A stretch of 64,000 nucleotides of DNA from Nereocystis luetkeana (GCA_031213475.1 JARUPZ010000009.1:11007601-11071600), one strand, 5' to 3'; shown: positions 49,401-59,500, counted from the stretch's first letter. Numbers and translations: made by a program. The notes: generated by a model not told the origin, from the letters alone.

Positions 49401-50987
49401 TTGGCGTATACAGGTAGGCCTTTCATCGAATCTCGAGCCCGAAAGACTATAGATATGGCGTCAGTGTGGGTTGGTCATATGTTGATAAGTGGTTATATAC
49501 ATGTATGTATGTATTCTACCGTACATGATATTCTATACTTTATAATCTCGTTCGTGCAGTAAGTAGTAAGAAAATAACTCGTGTATAGTAACTGGCTAGC
49601 TGCGTTGAAAATGATCCAAAGGTCGCCAAGTACGGTAGGATGGCGTATATTAAGGTAGACGTGAATGAATGAAAAATGTGTTAAGGTCACTTGTGGGCAT
49701 CACTGAGAGAACGGAAAAGTAACACATGTAGTTGTGATGCCATCCTGAAGCAGAGATATCTCATTGCTCCCAAACGATGTACACTTCACAGCGACATAGT
49801 CACATTGCACGAAGTATGACAAAATCTAACGGCAAAAACGAAAGACGTGTAACACCGTTTTTAGACAATGCCTTCTGATCGCATACTTGGAAACAAAAAC
49901 AAATAATAGAACGTGACAAGCAACATGGCAGCACGGAAATATTTAGAACCCGTAGAAAGCAACATCCCACGCGCTCATTTCTATGCCAGGGACATGCCGA
50001 TATCGACACCAGTGTTGTAATTCATATGTCACAGTGGATATAAACCGTGTGTTAGACCGGTGTCGCCTTCAATCCCGGTGATACCAAACTGGGGTAGAAC
50101 CTTGGGTTCTTGTCCTCGGCAGGTTACACCTACCTGAGAGACATCACAACATCTGAGTAGCACCACTACAACAGCAATCGCGCACTACGCACGATAATTG
50201 GCGATTGCGGAACAATGCGGTAGTAGACTGTACCCTTTGAGTTCCGGAAGGACGACCAGTGTAGGTGCTTTATTCTACCTATGCTATCTGTAGACGCGGT
50301 GTTTTAAACATGTTCATGGTACGTCATTTCGACCGAGCGTTTACGTACCATTTGGGTCAGAAAGGGAAACACTATAAACCCAGGAAGATACACCCATTCA
50401 AACCAAGTAGACATCTATCTGGTAAGGCTTGATGATCGAACTTCATTTTACGGCATAAATTGTCTCGCATTTTCGTGATTCCATCGCCAATAATCCCTAT
50501 AACTCGGTCAACATCGGGTTTTAAAGCCAGGAGGTTGGTTGTCGTTCACGAGTATGACCTATTATACACATCTCCTAGGTAGGAGAGAGGTTTTGCGGAG
50601 GAATGATGGATTTGATCCGTTGTTGTGAAAGCGTTCTTCACGCAGGAATCTGCGCTTTCTCTACAGTACATAAAGTAGAAACCTTGACTGCCTCGTCATG
50701 GTGGTTGGGTCGATGAAGACATCGTTGAAAGAGACGCGAGTAATTCCAACAACCGGTCAAAGATGGGAATGACCGAACCAGGTTTACAGCACAGGTTCAT
50801 CTGACGTTTTCTAACAAGCAGTCCATGATGACTGCACATCCGTGAAGCATACTCCAGCAACCCCGTGTCTGCGACGACCATCGCAAGGTCTAGGGTATCC
50901 TCTCACCACAAAGCTCAACTGCTGGGGCGCAAGTTCCGTCTGGGCAGCAGAGCGTTTCCAGAGGGCAGTGTTTGTCCTTCTTGCAAG
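28327..50987 (-). CDS. large multi-exon gene (partial): array of six-cysteine modules, one per exon
   Basis: Fourteen intact exons of 81, 84 or 87 bp on the minus strand each encode one module C-x5-C-x(4,5,7)-CC-x4-C-x6-C-G. Each is preceded by AG (usually ACAG or GCAG) and followed by GT (GTGAGN, GTAAGN, GTGAAN or GTAAAG). All are phase 1 at both ends, so any subset can be spliced in frame. Introns are about 0.2-5.2 kb. Paired exons (H/N, I/O, G/M) differ mainly at synonymous positions. The spacing resembles the inhibitor-cystine-knot framework and the N-terminal half of granulins; the fold is inferred, not shown. A secreted or extracellular location is likely because of the disulfide pattern, but I see no signal peptide or membrane exon. 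The terminal exons are not identified. The array could also be two genes, or a set of alternatively spliced exons. Confidence 0.75.
29569..29655 (-). CDS. six-cysteine module exon B
   Basis: 87 bp, phase 1-1. Spacing x5-x7-x4-x6; core YPICCPNGTCGHDPVDCG. Acceptor CGACAG, donor GTGAGG. The split codon gives Gly before the first Cys. Confidence 0.85.
30250..30425 (-). repeat. interspersed repeat, copy Z
   Basis: Minus-strand match to 19029-19168 and 60935-61080 (ACCTCACGG.GC, GCAAGCAAT, CTGGTCGGT.AAAAC, ATGGTCATACGAC). It falls inside a long minus-strand open frame, which I take to be incidental. Confidence 0.55.
30463..30643 (-). mobile_element. short poly(A)-tailed retroposon, copy 1
   Basis: On the minus strand it ends CACATTGTCAGAAGGC plus an A-rich tail (the T-run at 30463-30478). 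A direct repeat GTAGTTTTT flanks both sides (30454 and 30644), as expected for LINE-assisted insertion. Its body matches 56370-56519. Confidence 0.7.
31050..31290. mobile_element. about 240-bp MITE, copy b
   Basis: CGTTCTATGATAGAGG at 31050 inverted at 31275-31290 (CCTCTATCGTAGAACG). Same family and length as 21043-21284, inserted in an intron of the array gene. Confidence 0.7.
31813..31899 (-). CDS. six-cysteine module exon C1
   Basis: 87 bp, phase 1-1; core YPICCPDGMCAHDLELCG. Acceptor AACAG, donor GTGAGT. Lies in the left copy of a 269-bp tandem duplication and encodes the same protein as exon C2. Confidence 0.85.
32082..32168 (-). CDS. six-cysteine module exon C2
   Basis: 87 bp, phase 1-1, same coding sequence as C1 (core YPICCPDGMCAHDLELCG), same acceptor and donor. 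It is the neighbouring product of the 269-bp duplication. Confidence 0.85.
33746..33832 (-). CDS. six-cysteine module exon D (type G)
   Basis: 87 bp, phase 1-1; CANGRPCLDPDYPYCC followed by PDGTCTDNVDLCG. Acceptor CGACAG, donor GTAAAG. By sequence it belongs with exons G and M. It lies directly downstream of exon E, which resembles H and N, repeating the H-then-G order. Confidence 0.85.
33944..34126. repeat. two-copy 91-bp tandem repeat within an intron
   Basis: Two units starting GTGAATCTACCT, diverged by several substitutions and indels. Both contain CAGCATACACGCCT and TCTTAACAACTGTTTG. Confidence 0.8.
34861..34947 (-). CDS. six-cysteine module exon E (type H)
   Basis: 87 bp, phase 1-1; CDADQDCTDSHLPFCC followed by PSRACTHDIVLCG. 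The split codon gives Val rather than Gly before Cys1. Acceptor GCTGCAG, donor GTGAAA. Confidence 0.85.
36143..36223 (-). CDS. six-cysteine module exon F
   Basis: 81 bp, phase 1-1; C-x5-C-x5-CC-x4-C-x6-C-G, with CPDGTVCCPNGIC in the centre. The C-P-D-G-x-x-CC stretch is the one most like the start of granulin domains. Acceptor GCACAG, donor GTGAGA. A decayed counterpart lies at about 44187-44270. Confidence 0.83.
37584..37670 (-). CDS. six-cysteine module exon G
   Basis: 87 bp, phase 1-1; CEDGQPCADPEYPYCC followed by PSGTCTDNLDNCG. Acceptor CGACAG, donor GTAAGG. Against its duplicate M, eight codons differ synonymously and about six change the residue, all outside the cysteines, the Pro-x-Gly and the terminal Gly. 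Confidence 0.88.
38950..39036 (-). CDS. six-cysteine module exon H
   Basis: 87 bp, phase 1-1; CDEDDHCTDPEYTFCC followed by PSGGCAHDLVLCG. The split codon gives Glu before Cys1. Acceptor CGACAG, donor GTGAAG. Against exon N only two residues differ while eight codons differ silently, strong evidence of purifying selection. Confidence 0.9.
39440..39560 (-). other. conserved segment between module exons (possible second exon type), copy 1
   Basis: On the minus strand one frame reads TWAIFRAN, then YPVHRE and later AST. The duplicate at 47500-47610 reads EWVIFKAN, YPVHKQ, TST in the same frame, with several third-position differences. A weaker echo (QFIHWHKEWFS) lies at about 35695-35745. Splice boundaries are not clear, so this could be a conserved intronic stretch. 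Confidence 0.35.
40274..40357 (-). CDS. six-cysteine module exon I
   Basis: 84 bp, phase 1-1; CEEDVQCPEQTVCC followed by PNGSCVNELDLCG, with one extra residue (Glu) before Cys1. Acceptor CAACAG, donor GTGAGT. Counterpart of exon O: five silent and three replacement codon differences. Confidence 0.88.
40428..40512 (-). pseudogene. decayed module copy J (partial duplicate of exon I)
   Basis: Still recognisable through CEEDLVC at its start and NGSC in the middle. The upstream flank (CGCGATACATGTG...) repeats that of exon I, so J arose by a local tandem duplication of exon I with its intron. The cysteine framework and the splice context are no longer complete. Confidence 0.65.
41951..42037 (-). 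pseudogene. decayed module copy K (type G)
   Basis: 87 bp by alignment, keeping ATGCADD at the start and DGTCLPDVNLC near the end, but part of the cysteine framework is lost and the splice context is weakened. It is paired with L exactly as G-type exons are paired with H-type exons elsewhere. Confidence 0.65.
42823..42909 (-). pseudogene. decayed module copy L (type H)
   Basis: Length 87 bp preserved; the ECAHDV segment and the start VCGEYQHC identify it as H-type. The cysteine framework is incomplete and the splice context looks lost. Confidence 0.6.
44187..44270 (-). pseudogene. decayed module copy F'
   Basis: Positional counterpart of exon F in the distal block. The upstream flank (GTGAATGTCAG) matches that of F, and residual sequence aligns, but most of the cysteine framework has gone. 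This shows F-type exons were lost in one block and kept in the other. Confidence 0.55.
45599..45685 (-). CDS. six-cysteine module exon M (type G)
   Basis: 87 bp, phase 1-1; CEKGQPCADPNYPYCC followed by PSGICTDNPQECG. Acceptor CGGCAG, donor GTAAGA. Duplicate of exon G. Confidence 0.88.
46979..47065 (-). CDS. six-cysteine module exon N (type H)
   Basis: 87 bp, phase 1-1; CDEDEHCTDPSYTFCC followed by PSGGCAHDLVLCG. Acceptor CGACAG, donor GTGAGA. Duplicate of exon H, nearly identical in protein. Confidence 0.9.
47500..47610 (-). other. conserved segment between module exons, copy 2
   Basis: Counterpart of 39440-39560, frame EWVIFKAN...YPVHKQSTST. It sits between exons O and N just as copy 1 sits between I and H. 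Confidence 0.35.
48286..48522 (+). other. unassigned plus-strand frame inside an intron
   Basis: A 78-codon frame with even codon use, reading VIGLPEGRSNVEKIGNRV near its start, a phrase loosely like LINE ORF1 proteins. There is no ATG at its head and no partner domain nearby. It may be a LINE fragment or chance. Confidence 0.2.
48598..48681 (-). CDS. six-cysteine module exon O (type I)
   Basis: 84 bp, phase 1-1; CEDDVQCPEETVCC followed by PNGSCVNELDLCG, one extra residue before Cys1. Acceptor ATCAG, donor GTGAGT. Duplicate of exon I. Confidence 0.88.
50907..50987 (-). CDS. six-cysteine module exon P (most 5' intact module)
   Basis: 81 bp, phase 1-1; CKKDKHCPLETLCC followed by PDGTCAPAVELCG, with the shorter x5 gap shared with F. 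The split codon gives Ala. Acceptor ACAG on the other side of a CGACAG-like context (GCGACAG), donor GTGAGA. Confidence 0.85.
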
Positions 50988-51949
50988 CTGTCGCAGAATG
51001 CGTGGAGTGCAAATGAGAGCAGATGACACACGTGAAAATGTGCAAACTATCTACAGGAGGTGTAAACGTATAATAGCTGCCTGGAATGTACTGTTCGTTC
51101 AGACCTCGTAAAAGGCAAACACCCAAGATACATTTCCAATCAAAGACTGCGAGAACACTGTACATACACACCACGCTCCGGCGGTTTTGGGTAGTTCATA
51201 CTCCGTACTGGAAGAATGGATGGGTTTTTATCCACTCTGGTCCTACCATTCGAAAACAAGGTGTCGGTCGAGTCACGATGTATGTTCACCATAGTCAAAT
51301 AGACAGCACATGTCACCCACCTTGCTGCTCGTCGTCCGTGCTTTTGAAATAAGAAACGTTTGCAGCAGGTGCATCACCTTCCCTCAGAGCGGCATTCGTC
51401 ACTCAAAACTATATACGAGGTAGGTATGGTGTTGGGTGTCGAGAAGGACGTAGTTCGGTGATGACCATGACTGCACATCGTTGGCACGATGTTTCGAATA
51501 TATCCCCTGGACGATGACAATGGCGAACGTTTTTGGCGCGTCCAGATGTGCAATAAGACTTACTCGCGACCTTATTCGCAGATTGTGTTGATACTATGAG
51601 ACGTGTGTCTTTGACTGACACACGCCTACAAGCCTCGCGTTCTGCACAAGTACGATATTGCAATCAGATACAGTGTAGTGTTATGCAATGCGGGCTATCT
51701 GCTGCTGGTTTTTGTTTCGATCAGATGCAGCGAAGGAACGCCTACCGAAGCACCCGAATCATTTAATGTCTTACTACCGCAGAGAGAAGGGAAACAGATG
51801 GTTGTACGGTATCTTAAATCGGGAGCAATACGACTCCCCTAAAACCTGGCGTGTTTTATAGTTTATTTTGTTTATGCGCAATGGCTGTGCACCATACCAC
51901 GGAGCCGCGTTCAACGCTGTGCTTACTATAGGGGCAGACCTGTTCTCAT

Positions 51950-52022
51950 TTGCACACTCGAATACATTGGCCTCCCATGATACAGCAGCAGAATGTGTCT
52001 TCGACTACGTACTCATGTTATT
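51950..52022 (-). pseudogene. decayed module copy Q
   Basis: Minus strand retains EDTFCC and GGQC in the order of an H-type module, upstream of exon P. The framework is incomplete and the exon edges are unclear. Confidence 0.4.
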
Positions 52023-54678
52023 CTAATAAAACCCCAACATATGTGGGTTTGCCGAGGTTTACGAGATGTGTCGTGTTGGTACCTGGTGTAGCATTTATTT
52101 GATGGCTTTAACGTGCCCATGAACAACACGGCTCGCCCTCATGGCCTTTCCCCTATAATCGGTAACCCTAGCTTGCGATCACGATGTACGAATCAAGCGT
52201 TATCCTTTCTGTATCTCACCTCTACAAAAGCCGTCGATGCACCTCCCAAGATAGCAATCGCACCCATCTTCCGTAGAGCAAGGCATCCCCGGAGATTGGG
52301 TCCCCCGCGCTGAAAAGGGGCCAACCGATAGTAAAGCGGTGTGTTTGCAGCGCAGGTAGAATATATTCCCAATGGATATCAGTTGTCGGATATATAATAT
52401 GGCGTTGCTGGTTGAATTTGCACACCGCTGGCTTTTTTGTAGTGGCGAGACGTATCGCGTGCTTTCGAGGCCTCAATTTTTCTGACACGTTTGAAACCGG
52501 TATCTTGAAGGTACCTAACTTTCAATAGCGACTTTCACATGATGAACGAACGCAAGATAGATATATGCATCACATACATTGAGATACAAAACATCTATGG
52601 AGTCAACATGTATGTGTGGCATGAAGACATCAATTCGCATGACTTGCTACATATTAATATACTCGTTCATATATCACACATTTGTATATTTATCGACCGT
52701 CAGAGGGTCGCCCCGGAAGTCTAGTTATTGCCGAGTCTCGAATGCTACAATAAATGTAGCGATTGCGCTCGAGGTTGAATGCCACCGTGGCGAGATTTGC
52801 AAAACCAACGTGAGTAAATTACTGAGAGTACCTTTCTGTGTAAGGTGGTATTTAATACCAGGTAGACGCTAATTTTACTCGAGGGAAATCAGAGGTGCAG
52901 TTCTCTCCCGATAAAACTTATGGTATATATTGTATATTTACACGAGCCGTAGCGTGTGTGTGTTAAATATATATACACATATAAATATATATATACATAT
53001 TTCAAACGCCTACCTAGCGACACCTCGTCAGACAGGGACAAAGAGAACATGGAAGGCCGAAAAAAACAATTGGATAGCACACATAGTTGCAAAGGGAAAT
53101 AAGCGCGGACAGGTGTTGGGTCCATGATGGATTTCCCTGGCTAAATACTTGGTATACTTTGCCAGACTATTTTCATGGACACGATGCCGACCTCTATTAT
53201 TTAGACATTTCCTTATTGCCACATCTTGATAAAGGTTATTATGCTTTCAATTAGACCAACCTGACAAATACACACGGGAGCTTTGGCCAATATAAGTATT
53301 TGTGAACCTACTGTCGGAAACCGAGGGATATTTTGTGCTGGCGTTATGTACACCGATATCCGATGGGAAACATACATCAAATGAGCTGGTTCAAAACGTG
53401 CGTCGGGACGGAGGCTGGAGCGCACGATCGTAGGCCAGACCGTAACTTTGACCGCGATCGAGGTATTGACAGTCTGGGCTATACCGACGGGGGAAGCTGT
53501 GTGTTTGGCGTTACCGTGGTCGGCGTTGACGTCGACCGGTTTCGAATCTGGCCGGTTGATCGATCGGGCAGATAAGACGTCATTCTGAGTAAACCAGCCA
53601 CTCCCGTCAGATATCTTGGGCCCGCAATTCGTGGCCGCCGTGTTCTGATTCTTGCCCGAGGATTGGGTTATATAGTCACCGTAGGCACTCCGCGAGCAAT
53701 CCTGGCTCCAGGTATCACGTTCAAGAGTACGCGTTAGTCTCATCTGCCTAAACAAACGTGTGCCGAATACGAAGATTTACTGCGTGTACTACGGGCAAAC
53801 TTAACACCGCTGTATGTATGGCTTAACGACCTACAGGTTAGGTGGAGCCATCCCACGGTAGGGGTGCACCAGAAGTTCCTGAGCCCCTCACGTTAGGAGC
53901 TCAATATCTCACCCGATACAATACTTGGAAGAAATTCGTTCGCGCCACCCGACCGGCACTTACTTGTATGCGCTAGTCCTAAAACGAATTTACGAGTACA
54001 AATTTATCCTAACTGCTGATCCCTCACATACTTAGGGGACTCAATCGGTCAGAAACCTTTGGCCCAAAAAGTGCAACCCCTGTAGCACGTTGATGGCCTC
54101 TCACCGCATACCTTATGCGACGGTAAGGTAGAGGGTTGTTACTCCAACAGTATGAATACTCCCTGGAGTGTGCGCTCTTCGGTCAGAGTGGAGTTCGAAA
54201 ATGTTTCGGGAGTTTTTGATTAACTATTAGCGTGATGGGGAACGCTGTGGCCGCAGATCCGTACTGTTGAACACAAAGCGATTGTGGCTTTCTCGTACGG
54301 GGTTGGGGCCCTTTCTTTGCCCACGGAGTCAGTATCTGGGTTTTTGTTTGGATCACTCAGCCCGCGCCGTGATCCCACGAGGAAGACGAAACATTCCGAT
54401 GTCCCTCCTGGGGCGGCTCTATCGGTTGTGCTCCAATCAACGGTGAGGATGTAATTGACAGGTCGCCTAGTAGTGTATTCGCAGTGGTTTGTTTGGCAGC
54501 CTCAACACTCCCGATATCACCCGGACCCGATCTCACCCGGATATCAACCCTTGTTGTACCCTGCTCGTACTTACTCGGTAGAGAAACATGATCAGCCGTC
54601 TGCATGAAGCGTTAACCGTAATCGATAATATATCATCGAATGCACCAGGTCGTCCAATGGATGGTTTATAGCCGTGGC

Positions 54679-54709
54679 ATATATATATATATATTTATAT
54701 GTATATATA

Positions 54710-54748
<39 letters not shown>
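54679..54748. repeat. (AT)n microsatellite
   Basis: Two AT runs separated by TTTATATGTATATATACCA. Confidence 0.97.
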
Positions 54749-54753
<5 letters not shown>

Positions 54754-55458
54754 AAATTTCGCCCCACCAACGTAAACACTAGTGTATTCGCGTTAGTACA
54801 GCACACGTACGTTGCCGTCTGTTGGGGGCGCGTTTGTAGTCTCTGCCGCCGGAGTGACAATTCATTCCATATTCACCTGGAGGTGCTTCCTACCGCGCCG
54901 ACAATGAACAGCCCGATAGCTTGAAGATCCTACCGGAAACAACGAAAAATCGATGTCTCCAAAACGTAGCAAGAGCGATGCAAAAACGTCGATTACAGTA
55001 CTGGCGCTTATGGTATGATATGGTTCCGAAAGCTGTTGTTGGGAGATAGGGCGTATGGATCGGCGTGTAATGTCCCTGCCGCAGTTGAGTCGTGTTCTCT
55101 GATCTCTTAAGGGAAACATACCAGGTTACTTTCATCGAATCTATGTGCCGATTCGGCCGTATCCAAGGATGACGTGATATTGCGTTTCCTGCTCTGGTAT
55201 TTACAACACAAGGTACGGTGGTATATCTTGCTCGTAGGCGTATCAACGCATAACGCACACTTTATTTTTAGGATGCATAATCGGCATGCCATGGGCAAGG
55301 GGCGGTGTGCTTCAACGTGAAGGAACAAACACATGTTTTTATTCAAAGGCAGGAATAAACGACCCGACACATATCGCAGATAGAAAATGACGGGGTATTT
55401 GCAGGTCCCCACGGCAAATTCATCTGTGTATACGACGATCGACGATATGCGTACTCAC

Positions 55459-55527
55459 ATACGCAAATTGGTGGATAGAGCTCCAATGCGCAACATCCTG
55501 TATTGCAGTGATCGTTGACCTCGCACT
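55459..55527 (-). CDS. candidate upstream cysteine-rich exon R
   Basis: A 69-bp stretch reading CEVNDHCNTGCCALELYPP and then ICV: C-x5-C-x3-CC-x8-C. An AG precedes it (TTTTGAAG) and a good donor follows (GTGAGT). Read this way it is phase 1 at both ends, as in the main array, so it could splice into it directly. It differs from the other modules in loop lengths and lacks the sixth cysteine, and it is a single instance, so it may be a variant module, part of another domain or coincidence. Confidence 0.4.
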
Positions 55528-55529
55528 CT

Positions 55530-56358
55530 TCAAAACGTGTGCAGCGGTAGGAAGGATTCGCCCGAGGGGAGCAAAAAGACGCAGAGAAAGGCAGGCGAGG
55601 AAGGGGTGGGGGTCAGGAATATAAACATACGATGCATGTATGCGTACGTTTTTAAGAGTCGTCAAAAGGGATAACTGCCATGCCAGGCCTGCACTAAAAA
55701 AGAGTACGATATATCTCAGGGACCCACGGCCAAAACAAACGCCCCACGACTGCTAGTGAATCGTATAAAGAAATAGATCAATCAGTGAGGAATTTCAAGA
55801 TTTAATCGCCGATATTGGGTATACACACCGTGGAGACGGGGTTTGGCGGATGACGGGTGCGCAGAGAAGTAAGTGCATAATGTATTCCAATACTTTTAAG
55901 TGCGAAAAACAGCAGACAGGTAGTATGCATCTCATTGGGCTGAGACACCACGGTGTCCCTAGCGGGCGCCAACTGATAGAGGGACCACCACACTTCGTAG
56001 AGATATCTGTTTTTTCTTAGGTACAAGCCCCGTATATACCAATGTATCAGGCGTTTTGATATCGTCGTTACCCTTGACGTATGCATTACGACTTGGAGGG
56101 GCATGGAATCCTCAGAAAAAAATGGGGAACCTCGATCGTTCAACACCTCCAGCGGGGTAGAATTTACTCGACAAAGTTTACGACATGTATTTTAATTTTT
56201 TAGAAAAATCTCATACTTGGATTGGTATACTCCCTCCGTTTTGCATCCCCAAAACAAAGGTATACAACATTAGTGGGGCATCGGGTTATGTTTTTCGGGG
56301 TCCCCTGGAAATATATATTCGTTTAATACAATCAGCAACCTTGTATTATTTATAGCAC
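55530..56358. other. unassigned sequence
   Basis: No gene or repeat recognised. Confidence 0.4.
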
Positions 56359-56369
56359 GTGTTAGTATT

Positions 56370-56519
56370 TCTTTTTTTTTTTTTTGCCTTCTGACAATGT
56401 GCAGGGCGTTATCCATTCAAAATGAAAAAGCTGACATAGTTCATCGAATTCCACTAGCTTCATCCAACCAATTCTTCTTCCCTGCGTGTACTCACTTGCA
56501 CCCCCACCATTTGCCGAGA
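56370..56519 (-). mobile_element. short poly(A)-tailed retroposon, copy 2
   Basis: A 150-bp insert flanked by the 10-bp direct repeat TGTTAGTATT (56360-56369 and 56520-56529). The minus strand ends in a poly(A) tail (T-run just after 56370) preceded by CACATTGTCAGAAGGC. The body matches 30463-30643. The size and structure fit a SINE or a 5'-truncated LINE end. Confidence 0.85.
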
Positions 56520-56534
56520 TGTTAGTATTGAAGG

Positions 56535-59500
56535 GTTGACGTCCGAGGAGGTAACAGGAAACAGAAAATGGGGTCTACAGAAAAGTATACTCTCCCCGTG
56601 CACCTCCAGTCATTCGATATAATAAGTCGTGCGCGGCAATTGGAATCGGCGCAGAGGAGGCAAGTGCTCAGACCGATCGATCCAAGCCCGACGAAGCAAA
56701 AAGTGAAGCGCAAATATGGTCAACAGAAGAAGCGGGAAGCTTCTCCTTCGCCATTTATTTGATGGATGTCGTAGGGGGAAATCGGCATGATCTACAGACA
56801 GTTGGTTGTTTTGGGCAATGTTTCCATAAGTTTTCTTTTAATTGAACGAGCATTCTGAATCGCGCAGTAGCCGTTTGCCGGCCGGCTGCGCCGTACGTGT
56901 TTGATGTGGGCGCGTCTAGTAGACAACAGATCCGGGTGCTACAAAACCGTAGACGGTCAGTCCTTGCCGTCCATAGGAGTCCCAATTGGAGTAATCACCA
57001 GCTCTCGATACAATCATATCGCCGATGTATTTGCGAACTCCGATCAGCCTCAATTATGTCCAGTACGTAGTCGGGCGGGTTAAAGAGTCCGCCACACGAG
57101 AATGGTCAGACGATGTACAAGCATGGCTCACCTCTAGGATAGTACGGGGCATTGAACGAGGCAAGTATTTCAGTATTTCGCCGCTTTTGCAGCCAGTGAG
57201 AGCCGAAAAACGTGATATACACCAGGAGCGCAAACACAACGAAAATGGCCATATACGGCCCATCGATGCTGCTTACAGCACGGTCTTAAGTACTTGTTTC
57301 CCGAGCTCGTAGTTCCATGTTCTTCTTTGCTTGTGCACAAACCTTGTGGAAAAGTTGCAAATGTTTTGGTGCATTCCGATACTGTAAAGACATCGTCTCG
57401 AGGACTGGGTACCGCACTCAAGACAAATTACTGTGATCGACAAACAATAACGGGGTGTCAGATATGTCGTGTTCCCTGGAGGTGGAGACTACTCCATTAG
57501 CGGAGCTGCACTAAGGACCAGCATTTCTTTTTGAGTCACTAACTTACCGACACACACGCTGACGTCTATTGTATATTGTCCTAATATATTATAGTATGCT
57601 TCACTATTTCATCAAAAGTTCGGAAAGTTTGAATATGATTCGCAGTGGAGTCGAACAGACCCCTTTATAATATAGCGACGGAAATGTATAGTGGTACGCT
57701 CCAGGAAACTATCAACACATTTCATGCCAAGACATGTTACCCTTACGTAAAAATGTTGCTACGGCGGAAAGGGCCTTATATTTACTGTAAGTCTTAGGTT
57801 AAGAGCTAGTCGTTGCCACTCGTCCGAGGGACTACTCTGTTGGTTTGCAGTCTCGAGCATTGATAATTGATAGCATTGATCACATCCGGTTACGCCGACA
57901 AGCACTTCCATTGGATTGGTTTGAGACGATACTCAAACAAAATATTTCAAAGGCTAGGTTTAGTGGGAGTTCCGAGAAAGTCGGCCGATGAGCGCGAAAG
58001 TGGCGGTGAAAGCAGGGATATACCCCCCCTCCCAGGTAGTTGCACGAAACCTTAGGAATCCGTCGGTTGGAAAGATTCAGGTCAACAAGTACTGCCCCTT
58101 TTGTTGTTACGCGTCATGCAGCAAGAGTCCGTACATTTGGAGACAAACGATTCACAATTATATAGTGGAACTCACACGACTTTTCGATGGTCAGGAATGG
58201 AACCCGACGTAATTATTTGAAATTTTGCCTACTTGTGTGTCTTACCATGCTTGATTCGAATTTGAACATATTGCCCAAAAACGAGAAGAATCATCTCGCC
58301 TGTTCAAGAGCGTATCGTTCGTTCAACGTCGGGACTCGTTCTACGGTTCGGGCAGTAGCTAACAAGCTCATATTGCTCCGTGAAGAAATTATATACGTCA
58401 TGCATAAAACACGCGAAGAGAAAAAGTATCGTCCATTGCTTACCACTTACGGTATACCGTGTATACCATATACGTAAGTAGCCTGAAATAAATACCTGAA
58501 TAAACGTAGGTATCCCACGACGACGGTGATGATACGCATGTCGTATAATATGAATCCGCCCCGGCGAACGAACTCAGAGGCTACGCGGTTCAGCACCCGG
58601 ACTATACGAAGAAAGCCGGAGGCGGACGCGTGCTCCACACGAAAGAGGTGCATACCATCTCCATGTACAGAGGCTCAACACCCGAGGAGTTCTACAGTAT
58701 ACCTCCACCGCTACCTGTCGTTTCCACAAAAGACAAATAAATATTGCGACTCGTTCAACAGGTTTATACAACGTAGACGCAAATAGATCCTGCATAAGCG
58801 CAAATACAAGTAGTGTTTATCGCCACACGGTACCTCTGGTACTACGTTCTTCAGTCGGGCGGTCGCGTCGTTTCACAAAATATTTTGAAGAGAACGAGCC
58901 TTTCATTTCTTGTCACAGAGGTTGGCTGAAAACAAGCTATTTCAAGAGCAGTAGTTAGGTTGTGTATCGGGTGCGGCGTGACGAAATTCATGCGGGTAGC
59001 TCGTGCACTGATTATCGCAAACAGTACGGGACTGACAGCTGGAACGCGGAACAAAAGCGGATTCATTTACTTACCCCGGTCTTGGGCATGGGCAGCGATG
59101 ACCAGGAAGAGCGCGGCCCCCACTCTACCCGCGTATTTTGCGAACTGCATTTTTGGAGGCCTATGTGGGTCGTTCGTTTTCTTTTTGGCCAGGTGGGGAA
59201 GAAGATATAAGAGAAAATAAGCTGTTTGCACGTTGCTATACATGGCCCGTGCCCACGCGAATACGGATTCAGCCCATACAGGGGACAGGGGACAGGGTAT
59301 GGGGATCGATACAACAGAAAGTTTCGACCATAAGGTACGTATCTATCTATGAACGTTTGCGCAGTAAATTTCAGCGGACTGCTACTTGAGTTGCAACGGG
59401 GCAACCGGTCGCCACCGAGCTACCGATAGCGCTATTCCACGATCATGCTGATACCCCGTTTGTTCGGCAGAAGAATAAACGTCCTCACTCAGCCTTGTTG

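Larger units (their letters stand above)
50990..55458. other. region upstream of the module array, mostly unassigned
   Basis: Holds a decayed module (51950) and an AT microsatellite (54679). A minus-strand frame at 53213-53755 is open for 180 codons, but I could not assign a family or clear splice sites. Remnants resembling the 240-bp MITE may lie at about 53870-54070. Confidence 0.35.

Noticed and set aside
28327-50987. Classification of the modules as full granulin or WAP domains
   Set aside because: Full granulins have twelve cysteines with four CC pairs and WAP domains have eight cysteines; these modules have six with one CC pair, so only partial resemblance can be claimed.
53213-53755. 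180-codon minus-strand open frame upstream of the array
   Set aside because: No recognised domain, no cysteine pattern and no convincing donor in the array phase; about one such frame is expected by chance. Not counted as a gene.
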